Assembly: GCF_044502415.1 (NCBI RefSeq)
Contig: NZ_CP172402.1
Direction: 5' to 3' (one strand)
Length of the DNA: 64,000 nt
Source: Haloimpatiens lingqiaonensis
GTDB taxonomy: Bacteria; Bacillota; Clostridia; Clostridiales; Clostridiaceae
Every line of letters starts with the position of its first letter. Position 1 is the stretch's first letter. Shown piece by piece: positions 1 through 9,331 of the stretch. The translations under genes and the position numbers were made by a program. The notes beneath the pieces were generated by a model. It was not told the origin of the DNA. It did not search any database and saw nothing but the letters and a program-made list of their open reading frames with translations.

Positions 1-253
1 CTGCATAAACCACATGAGTATGTGGATTTACAAGTCCTGGAGTGACTGTTTTACCCTTTCCATCTATAACATTACACTGTTCTTTTAAGTATTTGCTATA
101 ACCTTCACCATTACCTACTTCTAATATTTTTTCTCCCTCTATAACTACATATCCATTTTCTATAACCTTAGCATCCTTCATTTCATCCTTAATTTTTCTA
201 TAACTTCCCGCACAAGTAACCAAAGAATCTATGTTTTTTATAATAGTATACAA
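1..253 (-). CDS. hutI: Imidazolonepropionase, N-terminal part (runs off the window)
   Basis: This is the first 84 codons of a gene reading out of the left edge. HutI opens the imidazolone ring of 4-imidazolone-5-propionate to give N-formimino-L-glutamate, the step before FtcD. The visible part has the short beta-rich N-terminal domain followed by T-P-G-L-V-N-P-H-T-H, the metal-binding HxH signature of the amidohydrolase superfamily as it appears in imidazolonepropionases. Translation most likely begins at a TTG at 253, because AAAGGAGGT lies seven bases upstream and the ATG inside that spacer is followed at once by a stop. It follows hutH and ftcD on the same strand, which supports the assignment. 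Confidence 0.88.
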   Translation of the reverse strand, partial: MYTIIKNIDSLVTCAGSYRKIKDEMKDAKVIENGYVVIEGEKILEVGNGEGYSKYLKEQCNVIDGKGKTVTPGLVNPHTHVVYA

Positions 254-735
254 ATTACATACCTCCTTTTATTTAGTCCCCAATCCTCAATCAACACTCC
301 CTAAATACTAGTCATCACTCTTCAATCGCAACTAATCTATAGTGGAAAGTGGAGATTTGAGAGTTAAGGTTGTTTTTCTTAGCTTCTCTTGGAAAAATTT
401 AAAATTAATTTCTCAAAAACCTAATTCAAATATCAAAGTCTAAATACTAAATATCAAATGTTTTTCACTTTTACTCACCACTAGAACACTAGCAAACTAG
501 CACACTAGCCCACTATTTCCTAGCACTCTAGCCCACTGGCCAACTAGCACACTAATCTCGGCCCTCTGGCACACTAGCACACTAAAAAAACCCCCAGTCC
601 CTAGTCCCCAATCCCCTACGGTAAGGTTACTGACGACTGATCCACTGGGGATTAATTAATTTAATATTTTAACTTACTATAATTCTACATCATGGGTTAC
701 AGTTCTGTCTCACCTGCTAGCTGCTAACTGGTAGC
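254..735. other. Repeat-rich spacer between ftcD and hutI
   Basis: There is no credible gene in these 482 bases. The part next to hutI carries degenerate CCCCAATC/CACTC-type short repeats (about 275-345) and a short ATATCAA-like patch (about 427-462). The middle holds the 8-bp CTAGCACA tandem repeats listed separately, then CCCCAGTCCC-type repeats at about 590-650. A further CTAGCTGCTAACTGG patch lies at about 715-740, against the ftcD stop codon. Confidence 0.6.
479..586. repeat. Degenerate 8-bp tandem repeat (CTAGCACA family), tract 1
   Basis: Thirteen or so imperfect copies of an 8-bp unit (CTAGCAAA, CTAGCACA, CTAGCCCA, CTAGCACT, CTGGCCAA) follow one another almost in register. On the coding (minus) strand the unit reads TGTGCTAG or TGGGCTAG. 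The same family recurs behind stop codons at 10086, 28265, 54983 and 57546. Confidence 0.75.
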
Positions 736-1632
736 TTATTCCCAAATTCTAGTTTCTAAAACTTGTTCTGTTGAGAAATTCTCAAATTGTAGATAGTATT
801 CTGCAGTTTGGAATATAGCACCCATTGGTATTAATCCAATTACTTCACTGCCAATTACATTGACACCATATCTTCTAGCTTCCATTTTTACCATTTCAAA
901 AACTCTGTATAATGCTGTCTTTTGGTAGTCAACTACATTTATTGACACTTGGGCCATATTTCTATCTTCTATTTTAACACCTAGTGCCTTAACATATCTA
1001 AGTCCGCCACCTAAATGTCTTATAACTTTAGCTATTTTATCAGCTATTTCTACATTGTCTGTATCCAAGTTTATATTATAAGCTATAAGTGGAACTCTAG
1101 CTCCTATAGCCACACAACCGCCTTTTTCATTTACTTCACATGGACCGTAATCTGGTTTCCAATCAGCATCTTTTATTTTTTCAAAGAAGCCTTCATATTG
1201 TCCTTTTCTTACTGTTGCTAAATTTTCTCTTCCTTTGTTTGAAGCTGCCTTTTCATATAGGTATACAGGTATATTGAATTTTTCTCCTATAGTTTTTCCA
1301 ACTCGATTAGCTATTTCTATACATTCCTCCATAGTCACTCCAGTTATAGGTACAAATGGTACCACATCTAAAGCTCCCATTCTTGGATGTTCTCCCTTAT
1401 GATTTCTCATGTCTATGTTTTCATAAACCTTTTCAGCCATATTTACCATAGCTTCTTCTACTGCTTCTGGAGTTCCAATAAATGTTACAACACTTCTATT
1501 ATGGCTTGCATCTGATGAGTAGTCTAATAGTTTTGCTCCTTCTGTCTTTCTCACAGCATCTACTATCTTTTCTACTACTTCCTTATTTCTACCCTCACTA
1601 AAATTTGGTATACATTCAACTAATCTAGCCAT
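736..1632 (-). CDS. ftcD: Glutamate formimidoyltransferase
   Basis: The 298-residue product matches the stand-alone formiminotransferase domain, which moves the formimino group of formiminoglutamate to tetrahydrofolate, releasing glutamate. It opens with A-R-L-V-E-C-I-P-N-F-S-E-G-R and has the H-P-R-M-G-A-L-D-V-V-P-F-V-P block near residues 82-96, both typical of the family. The cyclodeaminase half found in the mammalian fused enzyme is absent, as usual in clostridia, where a separate fchA does that job. An AAGGAGG site six bases upstream supports the ATG at 1632. It sits 49 bp behind hutH on the same strand, so the two are probably cotranscribed. Confidence 0.95.
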   Translation of the reverse strand: MARLVECIPNFSEGRNKEVVEKIVDAVRKTEGAKLLDYSSDASHNRSVVTFIGTPEAVEEAMVNMAEKVYENIDMRNHKGEHPRMGALDVVPFVPITGVTMEECIEIANRVGKTIGEKFNIPVYLYEKAASNKGRENLATVRKGQYEGFFEKIKDADWKPDYGPCEVNEKGGCVAIGARVPLIAYNINLDTDNVEIADKIAKVIRHLGGGLRYVKALGVKIEDRNMAQVSINVVDYQKTALYRVFEMVKMEARRYGVNVIGSEVIGLIPMGAIFQTAEYYLQFENFSTEQVLETRIWE

Positions 1633-1681
1633 ATGAATCCTCCTTATAATTTATATATTTTAGCCAAAAGCTAACTTTAAA

Positions 1682-3205
1682 CTAATACAAAACTTCAACC
1701 TTTTCCTCTACAGCTTTTACTAATTCTCCACTTGCCACTAATTCAGTACATTTGTCTAATTCTTTGTACATAACTATATCATTTTCAATGAATTTTATAT
1801 GTTTTCTTACACAGTCATAAGCTTCTTTAGTTCCTTTTCCTAAAGTAAATCCTTCTCTAAAATCTATAGCTTGGCAAGCTGCTAAAATTTCTGTAGCAAG
1901 TACCCTTTGAGCATGTTTTAATATTTCTCCACTTTTTCTTGCAGCTATAGTTCCCATACTTACATGATCTTCTTGGTTTGCAGAAGATGGAATTGAATCT
2001 ACTGATGCTGGATGAGCTAATACTTTGTTTTCTGAAACAAGAGCTGCTGCAGCATATTGAGTTATCATAAATCCTGAGTTTAATCCGCCGTGTTTTACAA
2101 GGAATGGTGGTAAATCATTTAGTTGATAATTTATAAGTCTTTCAAGTCTTCTTTCTGATATATTAGCTAGTTCTGATACTGCTATACCTAAGAAATCAAA
2201 ACTCAATGCCATAGGCTGTCCATGGAAATTTCCGCCTGATATTACATCCCCTTCTCTTGTAACTATAGGGTTATCTGTAACAGAATTTATTTCTATTTCT
2301 ACTCTTTCTTTTACATAATTTATAGCGTCTTTACTAGCTCCATGAACTTGTGGTGCACATCTTAAAGTATAAGCATCTTGAACCCTTACTTCTCCCTGTC
2401 TTGTTACAAAAGTACTTCCTTCTGTTAAGTTCAAAAGATTTTTTGCAGTATTAATTTGACCTGCATGTGGTCTTACTACATGTAGTCTTAAATCATAAGC
2501 ATCCTTTATACCTCTTAAAGCTTCTGCTGATAATGCACATGCTATATCTGCTGTCTTTAAAAGACTTACAGCATCATATAATGATATAGCTCCCACACCA
2601 GTCATTACTGGAGTACCATTAATAAGAGCAAGTCCTTCTTTTGCCACCAAATCCACAGTAGCTATACCTGCTTTTTCCATAGCTACTTTTCCTGGAAGTA
2701 TTTCTCCATTATACTCAGCTTCTCCTTCACCTAGCATTGGTAAAACCATATGTGCAAGTGGTGCTAAGTCTCCAGAAGCTCCTAGTGAACCTTTCTCTGG
2801 AATTACAGGATGTACTCCCTTATTAAGCATTTCAATAAGTGTATTTAATGTTTCTAATCTTATGCCTGAATATCCCTTAGCTAAAGCATTTATTCTCAAA
2901 AGCATTATAGCCCTTACTACTTCTTTTGAAAAATTTGGTCCAAAGCCACAAGCATGAGATATAATTAAATTTCTTTGAAGTGTCTTACAATCATCTTGAG
3001 TTATACTAACTTCTGAAAACTTTCCAAAACCAGTAGTAACACCATATACAACTTTTTCCTTTTCCACAATGTCATCGATTATTTTTCTTGAGTCTAATAT
3101 CTTTCCTTTTGCCTCTTCCTCTAATTGTATTTTATAATTCTTTCTAGATACTTTTATAACTTCTTCCAAAGTTAAATTATTGCCGTTTATTATTATATTT
3201 TCCAT
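1682..3205 (-). CDS. hutH: Histidine ammonia-lyase
   Basis: The enzyme removes ammonia from L-histidine to make urocanate, the committed step of histidine degradation. The 507-residue length is normal. The Ala143-Ser144-Gly145 tripeptide, within G-S-L-G-A-S-G-D-L-A-P-L, is the internal sequence that cyclises to the MIO electrophile. Tyr54 within V-Y-G-V-T-T-G-F-G and the Q-E-D-H-V-S-M-G block near residue 407 are further active-site landmarks of the family. It is the first gene of the hut cluster here. No urocanase gene is visible in this window, so hutU must lie elsewhere, for example beyond hutI. Confidence 0.97.
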   Translation of the reverse strand: MENIIINGNNLTLEEVIKVSRKNYKIQLEEEAKGKILDSRKIIDDIVEKEKVVYGVTTGFGKFSEVSITQDDCKTLQRNLIISHACGFGPNFSKEVVRAIMLLRINALAKGYSGIRLETLNTLIEMLNKGVHPVIPEKGSLGASGDLAPLAHMVLPMLGEGEAEYNGEILPGKVAMEKAGIATVDLVAKEGLALINGTPVMTGVGAISLYDAVSLLKTADIACALSAEALRGIKDAYDLRLHVVRPHAGQINTAKNLLNLTEGSTFVTRQGEVRVQDAYTLRCAPQVHGASKDAINYVKERVEIEINSVTDNPIVTREGDVISGGNFHGQPMALSFDFLGIAVSELANISERRLERLINYQLNDLPPFLVKHGGLNSGFMITQYAAAALVSENKVLAHPASVDSIPSSANQEDHVSMGTIAARKSGEILKHAQRVLATEILAACQAIDFREGFTLGKGTKEAYDCVRKHIKFIENDIVMYKELDKCTELVASGELVKAVEEKVEVLY

Positions 3206-3385
3206 GTTCCCTTACCCCCAGTATATATATTTTTCAAATTATTAATACTATTCTATATTTTTTCTCTTAAACCTCTATTTATGCTCGTCTTAATATTCTG
3301 AATTTATTCAATGTACTATCGCTTTAATTTGATGAAATTAATTACGACTTCCCTAAACTATCCCGTAAAAGTATTAATTCACTTG

Positions 3386-3636
3386 AATTATGAAATTTCT
3401 CTGTAATGACTTGCATAAGAAGCAAAGGAACTATTTAAATTTAATTTTAGAAATTCTTCTTTTAGACAGATAAAATTATCGTAAGCCTGGCAAGGACGCC
3501 AGGCTAGCGAACCTGAGGCAGGACGCTAAATGTAAGCGTTAGATAATTTTATCTGGCTAAAGGATTAGAATTTCTTAAATTAAATTTATTGTTTCGAGCT
3601 CTTATGCAAGTCATGGAGGAGAAATTTCATAATTCC
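3386..3636. mobile_element. Large palindromic (MITE-like) element 1
   Basis: Two imperfect inverted arms of about 95 bp, 3386-3480 and 3542-3636, face each other across a loop of about 60 bp. Matching blocks include GAATTATGAAATTTCTC, ATGACTTGCATAAG and CAGATAAAATTATC at corresponding places in both arms. The loop is locally GC-rich and contains its own hairpin, AGCCTGGC with GCCAGGCT. No coding frame is present. Such a structure fits a non-autonomous palindromic element. A comparable element with different arms lies at 51499-51770. Confidence 0.7.
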
Positions 3637-3715
3637 ACCTCATTCTACCCTTTTGTGGTTTAATCATAATAATATTCATTATTGAATATATTGATATTTT
3701 CCGAAACATTGGTAT

Positions 3716-4594
3716 TTATTTTGATAAAATAATAACACCTATTACTACAAATAAACTTCCTAAAGCAGTATTAAATGTAAAGCTCTCATTTAATATAAGT
3801 ACTCCTAGTATTAAACTAACTATAGGCTCTAATGTACTCAATATGGCAGCCTTTGATGGTCCTACTATTTTTACACCATTTATAAATGTTATAAGGGCTA
3901 TTACTGTAGATATAAGAGAAAGAGCTACTATATACACAAAACTAACAAAATTTATTTTCAAATTTATATCTCCATAAGAAAATCCTATTAAGAAAATAAA
4001 CAATCCAGCAATAAAAGAAATATACTCTGTCATTACATAATTATTTATATCTTTAACGTACTTATGAGATACTCCTATCACATATATAGAGAAAAATATG
4101 GCTGATAAAAATGCTAAAATTATACCTGTTACATTTAAATTGGCGGATTTGTTGAACACCAAAAAACACAAACCTATAAAGCACATTATTAAAGATATTA
4201 ACTTTTTTCTATCCATCTTATTCTTATATATAATAGAATCTAGTATGGTGACTATAGCAGGATATGTATACAATATCATAGTAGCTAGTCCAACAGATAT
4301 GTATTTGTAAGATGAAAATAAAGTAACTGCTGTAAGTGCATAACCCAGTATGGATACAATACTTATAATTAAAAATCCCTTTAAGCTCACCTTTAAACTT
4401 ACTCTTTTAAAAATAGTATAAATAGATAATATTATACCCGCAAACAAAAACCTATAAAAAAGAAGGCTATAAGTACTCACCCCTTGAGCATAAACAAACT
4501 TTGTAATTATAGGCATTACTCCAAAAGCCGACGAAGATATTACAAGATAAAGAATCCCCTTAAATTTTTCATTTTTAAACATAATTCCACCCAT
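3716..4594 (-). CDS. DMT-superfamily permease (EamA family)
   Basis: A hydrophobic protein of 292 residues with about ten predicted membrane helices arranged as two EamA halves. The ends of the halves carry the family hallmarks: G-L-A-T-M-I-L-Y-T-Y-P-A near residue 104 and K-A-A-I-L-S-T-L-E-P-I-V-S-L near 247. Such carriers export or import small metabolites, but substrate cannot be told from sequence. The first ATG (4594) has only a cramped upstream GGAA. An ATG four codons later (4582) preceded by GGGTGG is an alternative start. The gene stands alone between the palindromic element and a terminator. Confidence 0.85.
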   Translation of the reverse strand: MGGIMFKNEKFKGILYLVISSSAFGVMPIITKFVYAQGVSTYSLLFYRFLFAGIILSIYTIFKRVSLKVSLKGFLIISIVSILGYALTAVTLFSSYKYISVGLATMILYTYPAIVTILDSIIYKNKMDRKKLISLIMCFIGLCFLVFNKSANLNVTGIILAFLSAIFFSIYVIGVSHKYVKDINNYVMTEYISFIAGLFIFLIGFSYGDINLKINFVSFVYIVALSLISTVIALITFINGVKIVGPSKAAILSTLEPIVSLILGVLILNESFTFNTALGSLFVVIGVIILSK

Positions 4595-4690
4595 TTCCTA
4601 AAATTATTTATTCCACCAACAATTGTATCATGTTTTGGAAAATATGTCCTCAAAATACATGTAATTGTTTTCAAAATAATCTTTATAAAT

Positions 4691-4748
4691 AAAAAGTAAA
4701 CTCAAAACTTTTACTATAACGTCATAGTCTGTTAAGAGTTTACTTTTT
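4691..4748. terminator. Bidirectional intrinsic terminator
   Basis: AAAAAGTAAACTC at 4691-4703 pairs perfectly with GAGTTTACTTTTT at 4736-4748 across a 32-nt loop. U-runs form in both directions. It closes the polysaccharide transcription unit, ending at the flippase gene just above it. Confidence 0.6.
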
Positions 4749-4750
4749 AA

Positions 4751-6193
4751 TTAACTTCTATTTCTAGCAAATTTAGTGCTACTAAAAAACGACTTTACAT
4801 ATTCCCAAATATCTAATATATATTTTCTATTTATAAATAATATTAATGCAACAATTAAAATATTTATTATTATACTATTTAATACAATACTTGCCGTAGC
4901 TAATATTACCATCATAATTGAGTTAATAGTATAAAAACTCAAATCAAACTTAAACCACAATCTCCTAGAAATTAATGTCCTCATCCAAAAGAAAACTAAA
5001 TATGCAATACCTGTTGATATAGAAGCTCCCATAGCTCCTAATTTAGGAACTAATAAAAAATTACCAATATAATTTGTAACTGCTGATACCAATGATATTA
5101 TAATATTATATGAAGTTTTTCTGGAAAAAGATATTCCCAAAGTTGTAGTTTCAGACACAGTGTACATTATAGGTAAAAACAATAAAAAAGGAACTATAAC
5201 ATTTGCATTAGCATATTTAGGCGAAAGTATTTTTATAATTATATCTTTAAACAATACAATGAAAGCAAATATTACTACCATGATACTCATAAGCATATCG
5301 CTAACTTTCATATATTTTTCATTATTAACTTTCTCTTTATACCATCTAAATGCAGTAGGTGTCCAAAATGTACAAAATGCTTGTTGTATTATACCAAGAA
5401 CCATAACAATTTTAAAAGCTGCTGAATATAAGCCTATTTCAGTAAATGTTGACCATTGTCTTAATGCTATTCTATCCATTGAACTAAAGAACCAACTTAT
5501 TATAGTTGCTGGTACTAATGGTAATCCAAATTGAAACAATTTTCTTATAAGACTTTTGTTTATGCTAAACCTCTTTTTCCAAAAATCCCTTACAAAATAT
5601 GTTTCAAATATACATAAAATTACCAAACCTATAAAATTTGAATTTATAATTCCTTTAAAACTTTTATCGATAAATAATAAATAGGGAATCATTATAAATA
5701 ATACTAATAATCTATTCAATATATTAAATAAAGAATATATCTTAGCCTTCTCCTCCATTCTCAGCGTTAAAAGATTAAACCTATCAATTACAGCAAAAGG
5801 AAGAGAAAATGCAAGAATACTTATTGTATATTTTTCTACTGAATCAAACATCAAAATAGATACAGGTTTATAAAAAATTATATATATTACTCCAAGTATA
5901 AAAGAAAAAATCAATGGAACTATTAAAGAATTCCAAAATAAATTACTTTTATCCTCCTGCTCATTATATTCTCTTACAAAGGATTGATCTAATCCTAAAA
6001 ATATAAAAAGTGAACTTATAGAATATCCCATAGTATACATTGCAGATTTACCAAAGTCATCTGGTGATACCAAATAACTAGTAACCGGAACTGTAATAAA
6101 ACCCAATATAGCAGAAACTATTGGTCCAATGGAAAATCCCGCAAATTTTTTTAAAAAACTATTAATTACTTCTTTTTCACTACCTGTCTCCAT
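4751..6193 (-). CDS. Polysaccharide flippase (Wzx-like, MOP superfamily)
   Basis: A 480-residue membrane protein with 12-14 predicted helices and the organisation of Wzx-type oligosaccharide flippases. The conserved N-terminal segment F-S-I-G-P-I-V-S-A-I-L-G-F followed by P-V-T-S-Y-L-V-S-P-D-D-F-G is characteristic of this family. It should turn undecaprenyl-linked repeat units across the membrane for the surface glycan made by this locus. GGAGG stands seven bases before the ATG. It is the last gene of the cluster in transcription order and is preceded by a terminator behind murJ, so it may have its own promoter. Confidence 0.88.
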   Translation of the reverse strand: METGSEKEVINSFLKKFAGFSIGPIVSAILGFITVPVTSYLVSPDDFGKSAMYTMGYSISSLFIFLGLDQSFVREYNEQEDKSNLFWNSLIVPLIFSFILGVIYIIFYKPVSILMFDSVEKYTISILAFSLPFAVIDRFNLLTLRMEEKAKIYSLFNILNRLLVLFIMIPYLLFIDKSFKGIINSNFIGLVILCIFETYFVRDFWKKRFSINKSLIRKLFQFGLPLVPATIISWFFSSMDRIALRQWSTFTEIGLYSAAFKIVMVLGIIQQAFCTFWTPTAFRWYKEKVNNEKYMKVSDMLMSIMVVIFAFIVLFKDIIIKILSPKYANANVIVPFLLFLPIMYTVSETTTLGISFSRKTSYNIIISLVSAVTNYIGNFLLVPKLGAMGASISTGIAYLVFFWMRTLISRRLWFKFDLSFYTINSIMMVILATASIVLNSIIINILIVALILFINRKYILDIWEYVKSFFSSTKFARNRS

Positions 6194-6354
6194 AAGGTTC
6201 CTCCAAATCTAAATTATAATTATAAAATACTATCTTTTGATTATATCATACAAATTATACATATATTTAGTCCTAAAGTCCAATATTTATATATTTTTTA
6301 CAATATATTAACTATATAAAACTTTACAAATGATTTTTAAATATTAAATACAAA

Positions 6355-6394
6355 AAACACAACATACACTTTAAAATAAAGCATTGTCGTGTTT
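6355..6394 (-). terminator. Intrinsic terminator downstream of the MurJ-like gene
   Basis: On the minus strand AAACACGACA pairs with TGTTGTGTTT (one G-U), followed by a run of T. The stem occupies 6355-6364 and 6385-6394, about 160 bp behind the murJ-like stop. Confidence 0.6.
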
Positions 6395-6396
6395 AT

Positions 6397-6556
6397 TTTT
6401 AAAAATCACTATTTATTTTCTGTATATGGTTGATTCCATAAGTTAGTAAATACATATTCTCTTACATCTTTCTTTTGATAATGACTTTTATTTTGTCCTA
6501 TTTCTTTAATATAATTTTAGTATGTGTGGCTTATACTTTATTATTCAAATTTAGAT
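6397..6556 (-). other. Short non-coding spacer with a possible coding relic
   Basis: A 35-codon stretch open on the minus strand at 6409-6516 encodes a peptide ending in N-L-W-N-Q-P-Y-T-E-N-K. It has no start codon and no ribosome binding site. It could be the tail of a lost gene or chance. I see nothing else here. Confidence 0.2.
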
Positions 6557-8107
6557 TTACTTTTTTGCTTTGCTAATAAATTTATCTAATACATCATTTA
6601 TCTCATCTACTTTTAATATAAATATGCTTATTGCATATGCTATACCCCCTAATAATGTGGATATTAGTATGGATAGCACATCTCTTTTAAACCCGTAAAA
6701 AAGTTTACTTATAAAGAACTTATTAACCATAATAATTACCACTGCCATTATTAAAGAGGCAAATACTATTTTAAAAAATACCACTACTATATCTTTTGTA
6801 TTTATACCTTCTAGTTTTTTGCTTAATTTATTAAACATAAGTATAGTAATTATAATTGATGATATGGTTGTAGCCAATGTTAAGGCACTAACTCCCATAT
6901 ACTTTATTAGTACAATATTAATAATTACATTTATACCTATTCCTATAAAACTGTTTATCATAGGAGTTTTGGTGTCTTTTACAGAATAAAAGGCTTTATT
7001 TAATATGTCTCTAACACCATAAGCTATCATAGCTGGTGTGTACAAAAGCAATGCTTGTGATGTTAATTTAGCGGCCTCTTCCGTAAAGGCCCCTCTTTTA
7101 AAAATTACATTTATAAGCGGCTCTCTAAGCAGTGCTATGCCTACAGCTGCTGGAACCATTATTAGAAGTATAATATTAATGGAACGTTGTAGAGATCTTT
7201 TGTATCCATTCATATCCCCTTTAACAGCTAATTCTGAAAGTATAGGATACACTATCATTGCTATACCTATGGCAAATACCTCATAGGCTAATGTATTTAT
7301 TTTATTAGCGCAGTCCAATACAGTAACTGCTCCATAATATATATTCGTAGCAAAAGCCCTGTTTACAAAGGCATTAAGTTGAATAACAGAAGTACTTATT
7401 ATAACTGGAATAGAAAGTCTAAACATTTGCTTCATTCTATTATCTTTTAACTCCATATAAATACTATATTTATAACCCAGTTTTTTATATTTAGGTATAT
7501 TAATTAAAAACTGCATAAAAAAAGCCACCACTGTAGCTACAGCAAATCCTATTATTCCATAACGAGCAGTAAAAAATACTAAATATAAAATATAAACTAT
7601 ATTAGAAACCAAAGCCATAGCTGAAGGTTCATAAAACTCCTTGTGAGCCTGTAAAACTCCTGTTACAACACTTTGCAGGCTAATAAAAATTAAAGATAAT
7701 AACATTATCCTAGTTATCTTTACTGAAGTATTGAACACTGCTGCATCGTTTTTAAATCCATGACCAAATACATAAATTATTTCCTTGGAAAAGAATATCA
7801 TTAAAATAGTTAAAATTATCGTTCCTATGGTAAATACATTTAGTACATTATTGACAAAATTATTTCTTTTATTTTTATCCTTATTCTCTAAAAGTTCTGT
7901 ATGAATTGGTATGAACGTAGTAGTCAATCCGTAACTAATAGTGGTTAAAAGATACACCATTCCTAGTGCAAAATTATATATATCAGTAATATATGTAGCT
8001 CCGAATTTTGCCGCTATTAATGAATCTCGCACTAAGGCAAAGATCTTTCCAAGTATTATAAATATCATAACTAAAAATGAACTTTTAATAACTTTATTAT
8101 TTTTCAT
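6557..8107 (-). CDS. MurJ/MviN-family lipid flippase
   Basis: The 516-residue product has about 14 membrane helices and the MVF signature: an N-terminal K-x-S-F-L-V-M-I-F segment, then K-I-F-A-L-V-R-D-S-L-I-A-A-K-F-G-A and A-D-I/T-D-I-Y-N-type residues. MurJ flips lipid II, and MurJ-like copies in polysaccharide loci can carry other lipid-linked intermediates. I chose the ATG at 8107 because GGGGTG precedes it by six bases; an upstream frame extension to 8146 would overlap the preceding gene. With the Wzx-like gene next door the locus has two flippases, so this copy may be a duplicate specialised for the glycan. Confidence 0.87.
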   Translation of the reverse strand: MKNNKVIKSSFLVMIFIILGKIFALVRDSLIAAKFGATYITDIYNFALGMVYLLTTISYGLTTTFIPIHTELLENKDKNKRNNFVNNVLNVFTIGTIILTILMIFFSKEIIYVFGHGFKNDAAVFNTSVKITRIMLLSLIFISLQSVVTGVLQAHKEFYEPSAMALVSNIVYILYLVFFTARYGIIGFAVATVVAFFMQFLINIPKYKKLGYKYSIYMELKDNRMKQMFRLSIPVIISTSVIQLNAFVNRAFATNIYYGAVTVLDCANKINTLAYEVFAIGIAMIVYPILSELAVKGDMNGYKRSLQRSINIILLIMVPAAVGIALLREPLINVIFKRGAFTEEAAKLTSQALLLYTPAMIAYGVRDILNKAFYSVKDTKTPMINSFIGIGINVIINIVLIKYMGVSALTLATTISSIIITILMFNKLSKKLEGINTKDIVVVFFKIVFASLIMAVVIIMVNKFFISKLFYGFKRDVLSILISTLLGGIAYAISIFILKVDEINDVLDKFISKAKK

Positions 8108-8124
8108 AAGGTACACCCCAAATA

Positions 8125-9276
8125 CTAAATTAAACTTTTGTAACACTCATAATAACTTCTACAAAAGTTCTCCATTGAATACTTATTACAAATATCTTTA
8201 TATAAGTTTTTTCCTAAAACCTGTAATCTTTCTCTATTTTCATAAGCTTTCTTCATTTTTAAATATATATCTTCATTAGAATTAGGATTTACTAAAAATC
8301 CATTATTTTCGTTTATACAATCCGGTATATCACATACATTAGATGCAATAACTGGCACTTTATTAATACCACTTTCTAATATTACCAAAGGTGGAGCTCC
8401 ACCCTCACTAAAAGAAGTCAATATACTTACATGGGCTATATTTATATATTTATCTACATTTTCTTGAAAACCTAAAAATATAACTTTTTCTTTCAAGTCT
8501 AGTTCTTTCACTATTTTTCTTATTTTTTCCTCTTCTACTCCATCTCCCAATAATAATAATTTAGCATTTTCATTATCCTTAGAAATTTTTTCAAAAGCCT
8601 CCACTAATCCTATATGATTTTTTACTGGATGCATTCTAGCAATATTTATATACACAAAATCCTCTTCATTAATATTAAGTTTTTTTCTTGATTCATTCCT
8701 ATTTATTTCGTAATTACTTAATCTATTATTTGTTTCAATATTGTCTATTTTAATATTTTTATATTTGTCTAAATCAATCCCATTATTTACTATAAATTTT
8801 TTACTATTTATTTTATCCTGTACAAGTATATCTTGTATATACTTAGATACACATATATGATTTTTAAAGCTCCTTATTCCCTTTATACTTAAAGGAGTAA
8901 ACAGGTAATATTTTATTTTACTATTTAAAAAATCCTTTTTATAATCACTATGTACAGTAGCCACTGTAGGAACTTTTATTTTTTTATTTATAAAGTAATG
9001 GGTAAAAAATGCTTTTGCCCCATGAAAATTTATAACATCTATACTATTTTCCTCTACATATCTTTGAATTTCTCCATTTATAAAACACTTGCTACTAAAT
9101 CTAACAGTTTCTATATCCATTTTTTTTGCCTTATCAGGCAATGTTCCTTCTCCAATGCATCCCAAAACATTGGAAAACAAATGCTTTGAATGATAACATA
9201 AATTTAAAACATGGGCCGCACCGCCACCTATATCATTTGCTGATATTATTTGAAGTACCTTTATAATAATCACCAC
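8125..9276 (-). CDS. Glycosyltransferase, GT4 family (GT-B fold)
   Basis: A 383-residue retaining glycosyltransferase. The N-terminal acceptor domain has L-Q-I-I-S-A-N-D-I-G-G-G-A-A-H. The C-terminal donor domain contains I-A-R-M-H-P-V-K-N-H, L-L-G-D-G-V-E-E, and the E-x7-E-type motif S-F-S-E-G-G-A-P-P-L-V-I-L-E-S of GT4 enzymes. Sugar specificity cannot be read. The start is unusual: the GTG at 9276 has no upstream Shine-Dalgarno, whereas GGGTGGTG overlaps it and points to a codon six bases further on, ATA at 9264, which would give the family-typical N-terminus x-K-V-L-Q-I. The given start is therefore provisional. It ends 17 bp before the MurJ-like start. Confidence 0.85.
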   Translation of the reverse strand: MVIIIKVLQIISANDIGGGAAHVLNLCYHSKHLFSNVLGCIGEGTLPDKAKKMDIETVRFSSKCFINGEIQRYVEENSIDVINFHGAKAFFTHYFINKKIKVPTVATVHSDYKKDFLNSKIKYYLFTPLSIKGIRSFKNHICVSKYIQDILVQDKINSKKFIVNNGIDLDKYKNIKIDNIETNNRLSNYEINRNESRKKLNINEEDFVYINIARMHPVKNHIGLVEAFEKISKDNENAKLLLLGDGVEEEKIRKIVKELDLKEKVIFLGFQENVDKYINIAHVSILTSFSEGGAPPLVILESGINKVPVIASNVCDIPDCINENNGFLVNPNSNEDIYLKMKKAYENRERLQVLGKNLYKDICNKYSMENFCRSYYECYKSLI

Positions 9277-9331
9277 CCAATAAAATAAAATTTAATTCAG
9301 ACAGAATGCACTCCATCTGAATCTAATTACA

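Noticed and set aside
5160..5534. A 124-codon plus-strand frame
   Set aside because: Antisense to the flippase gene, no ribosome binding site, no recognisable protein.
6409..6516. A 35-codon coding-like relic between murJ-like and wzx-like genes
   Set aside because: No start codon, no matching family known to me, and too short to separate from chance; mentioned only as a low-confidence spacer note.
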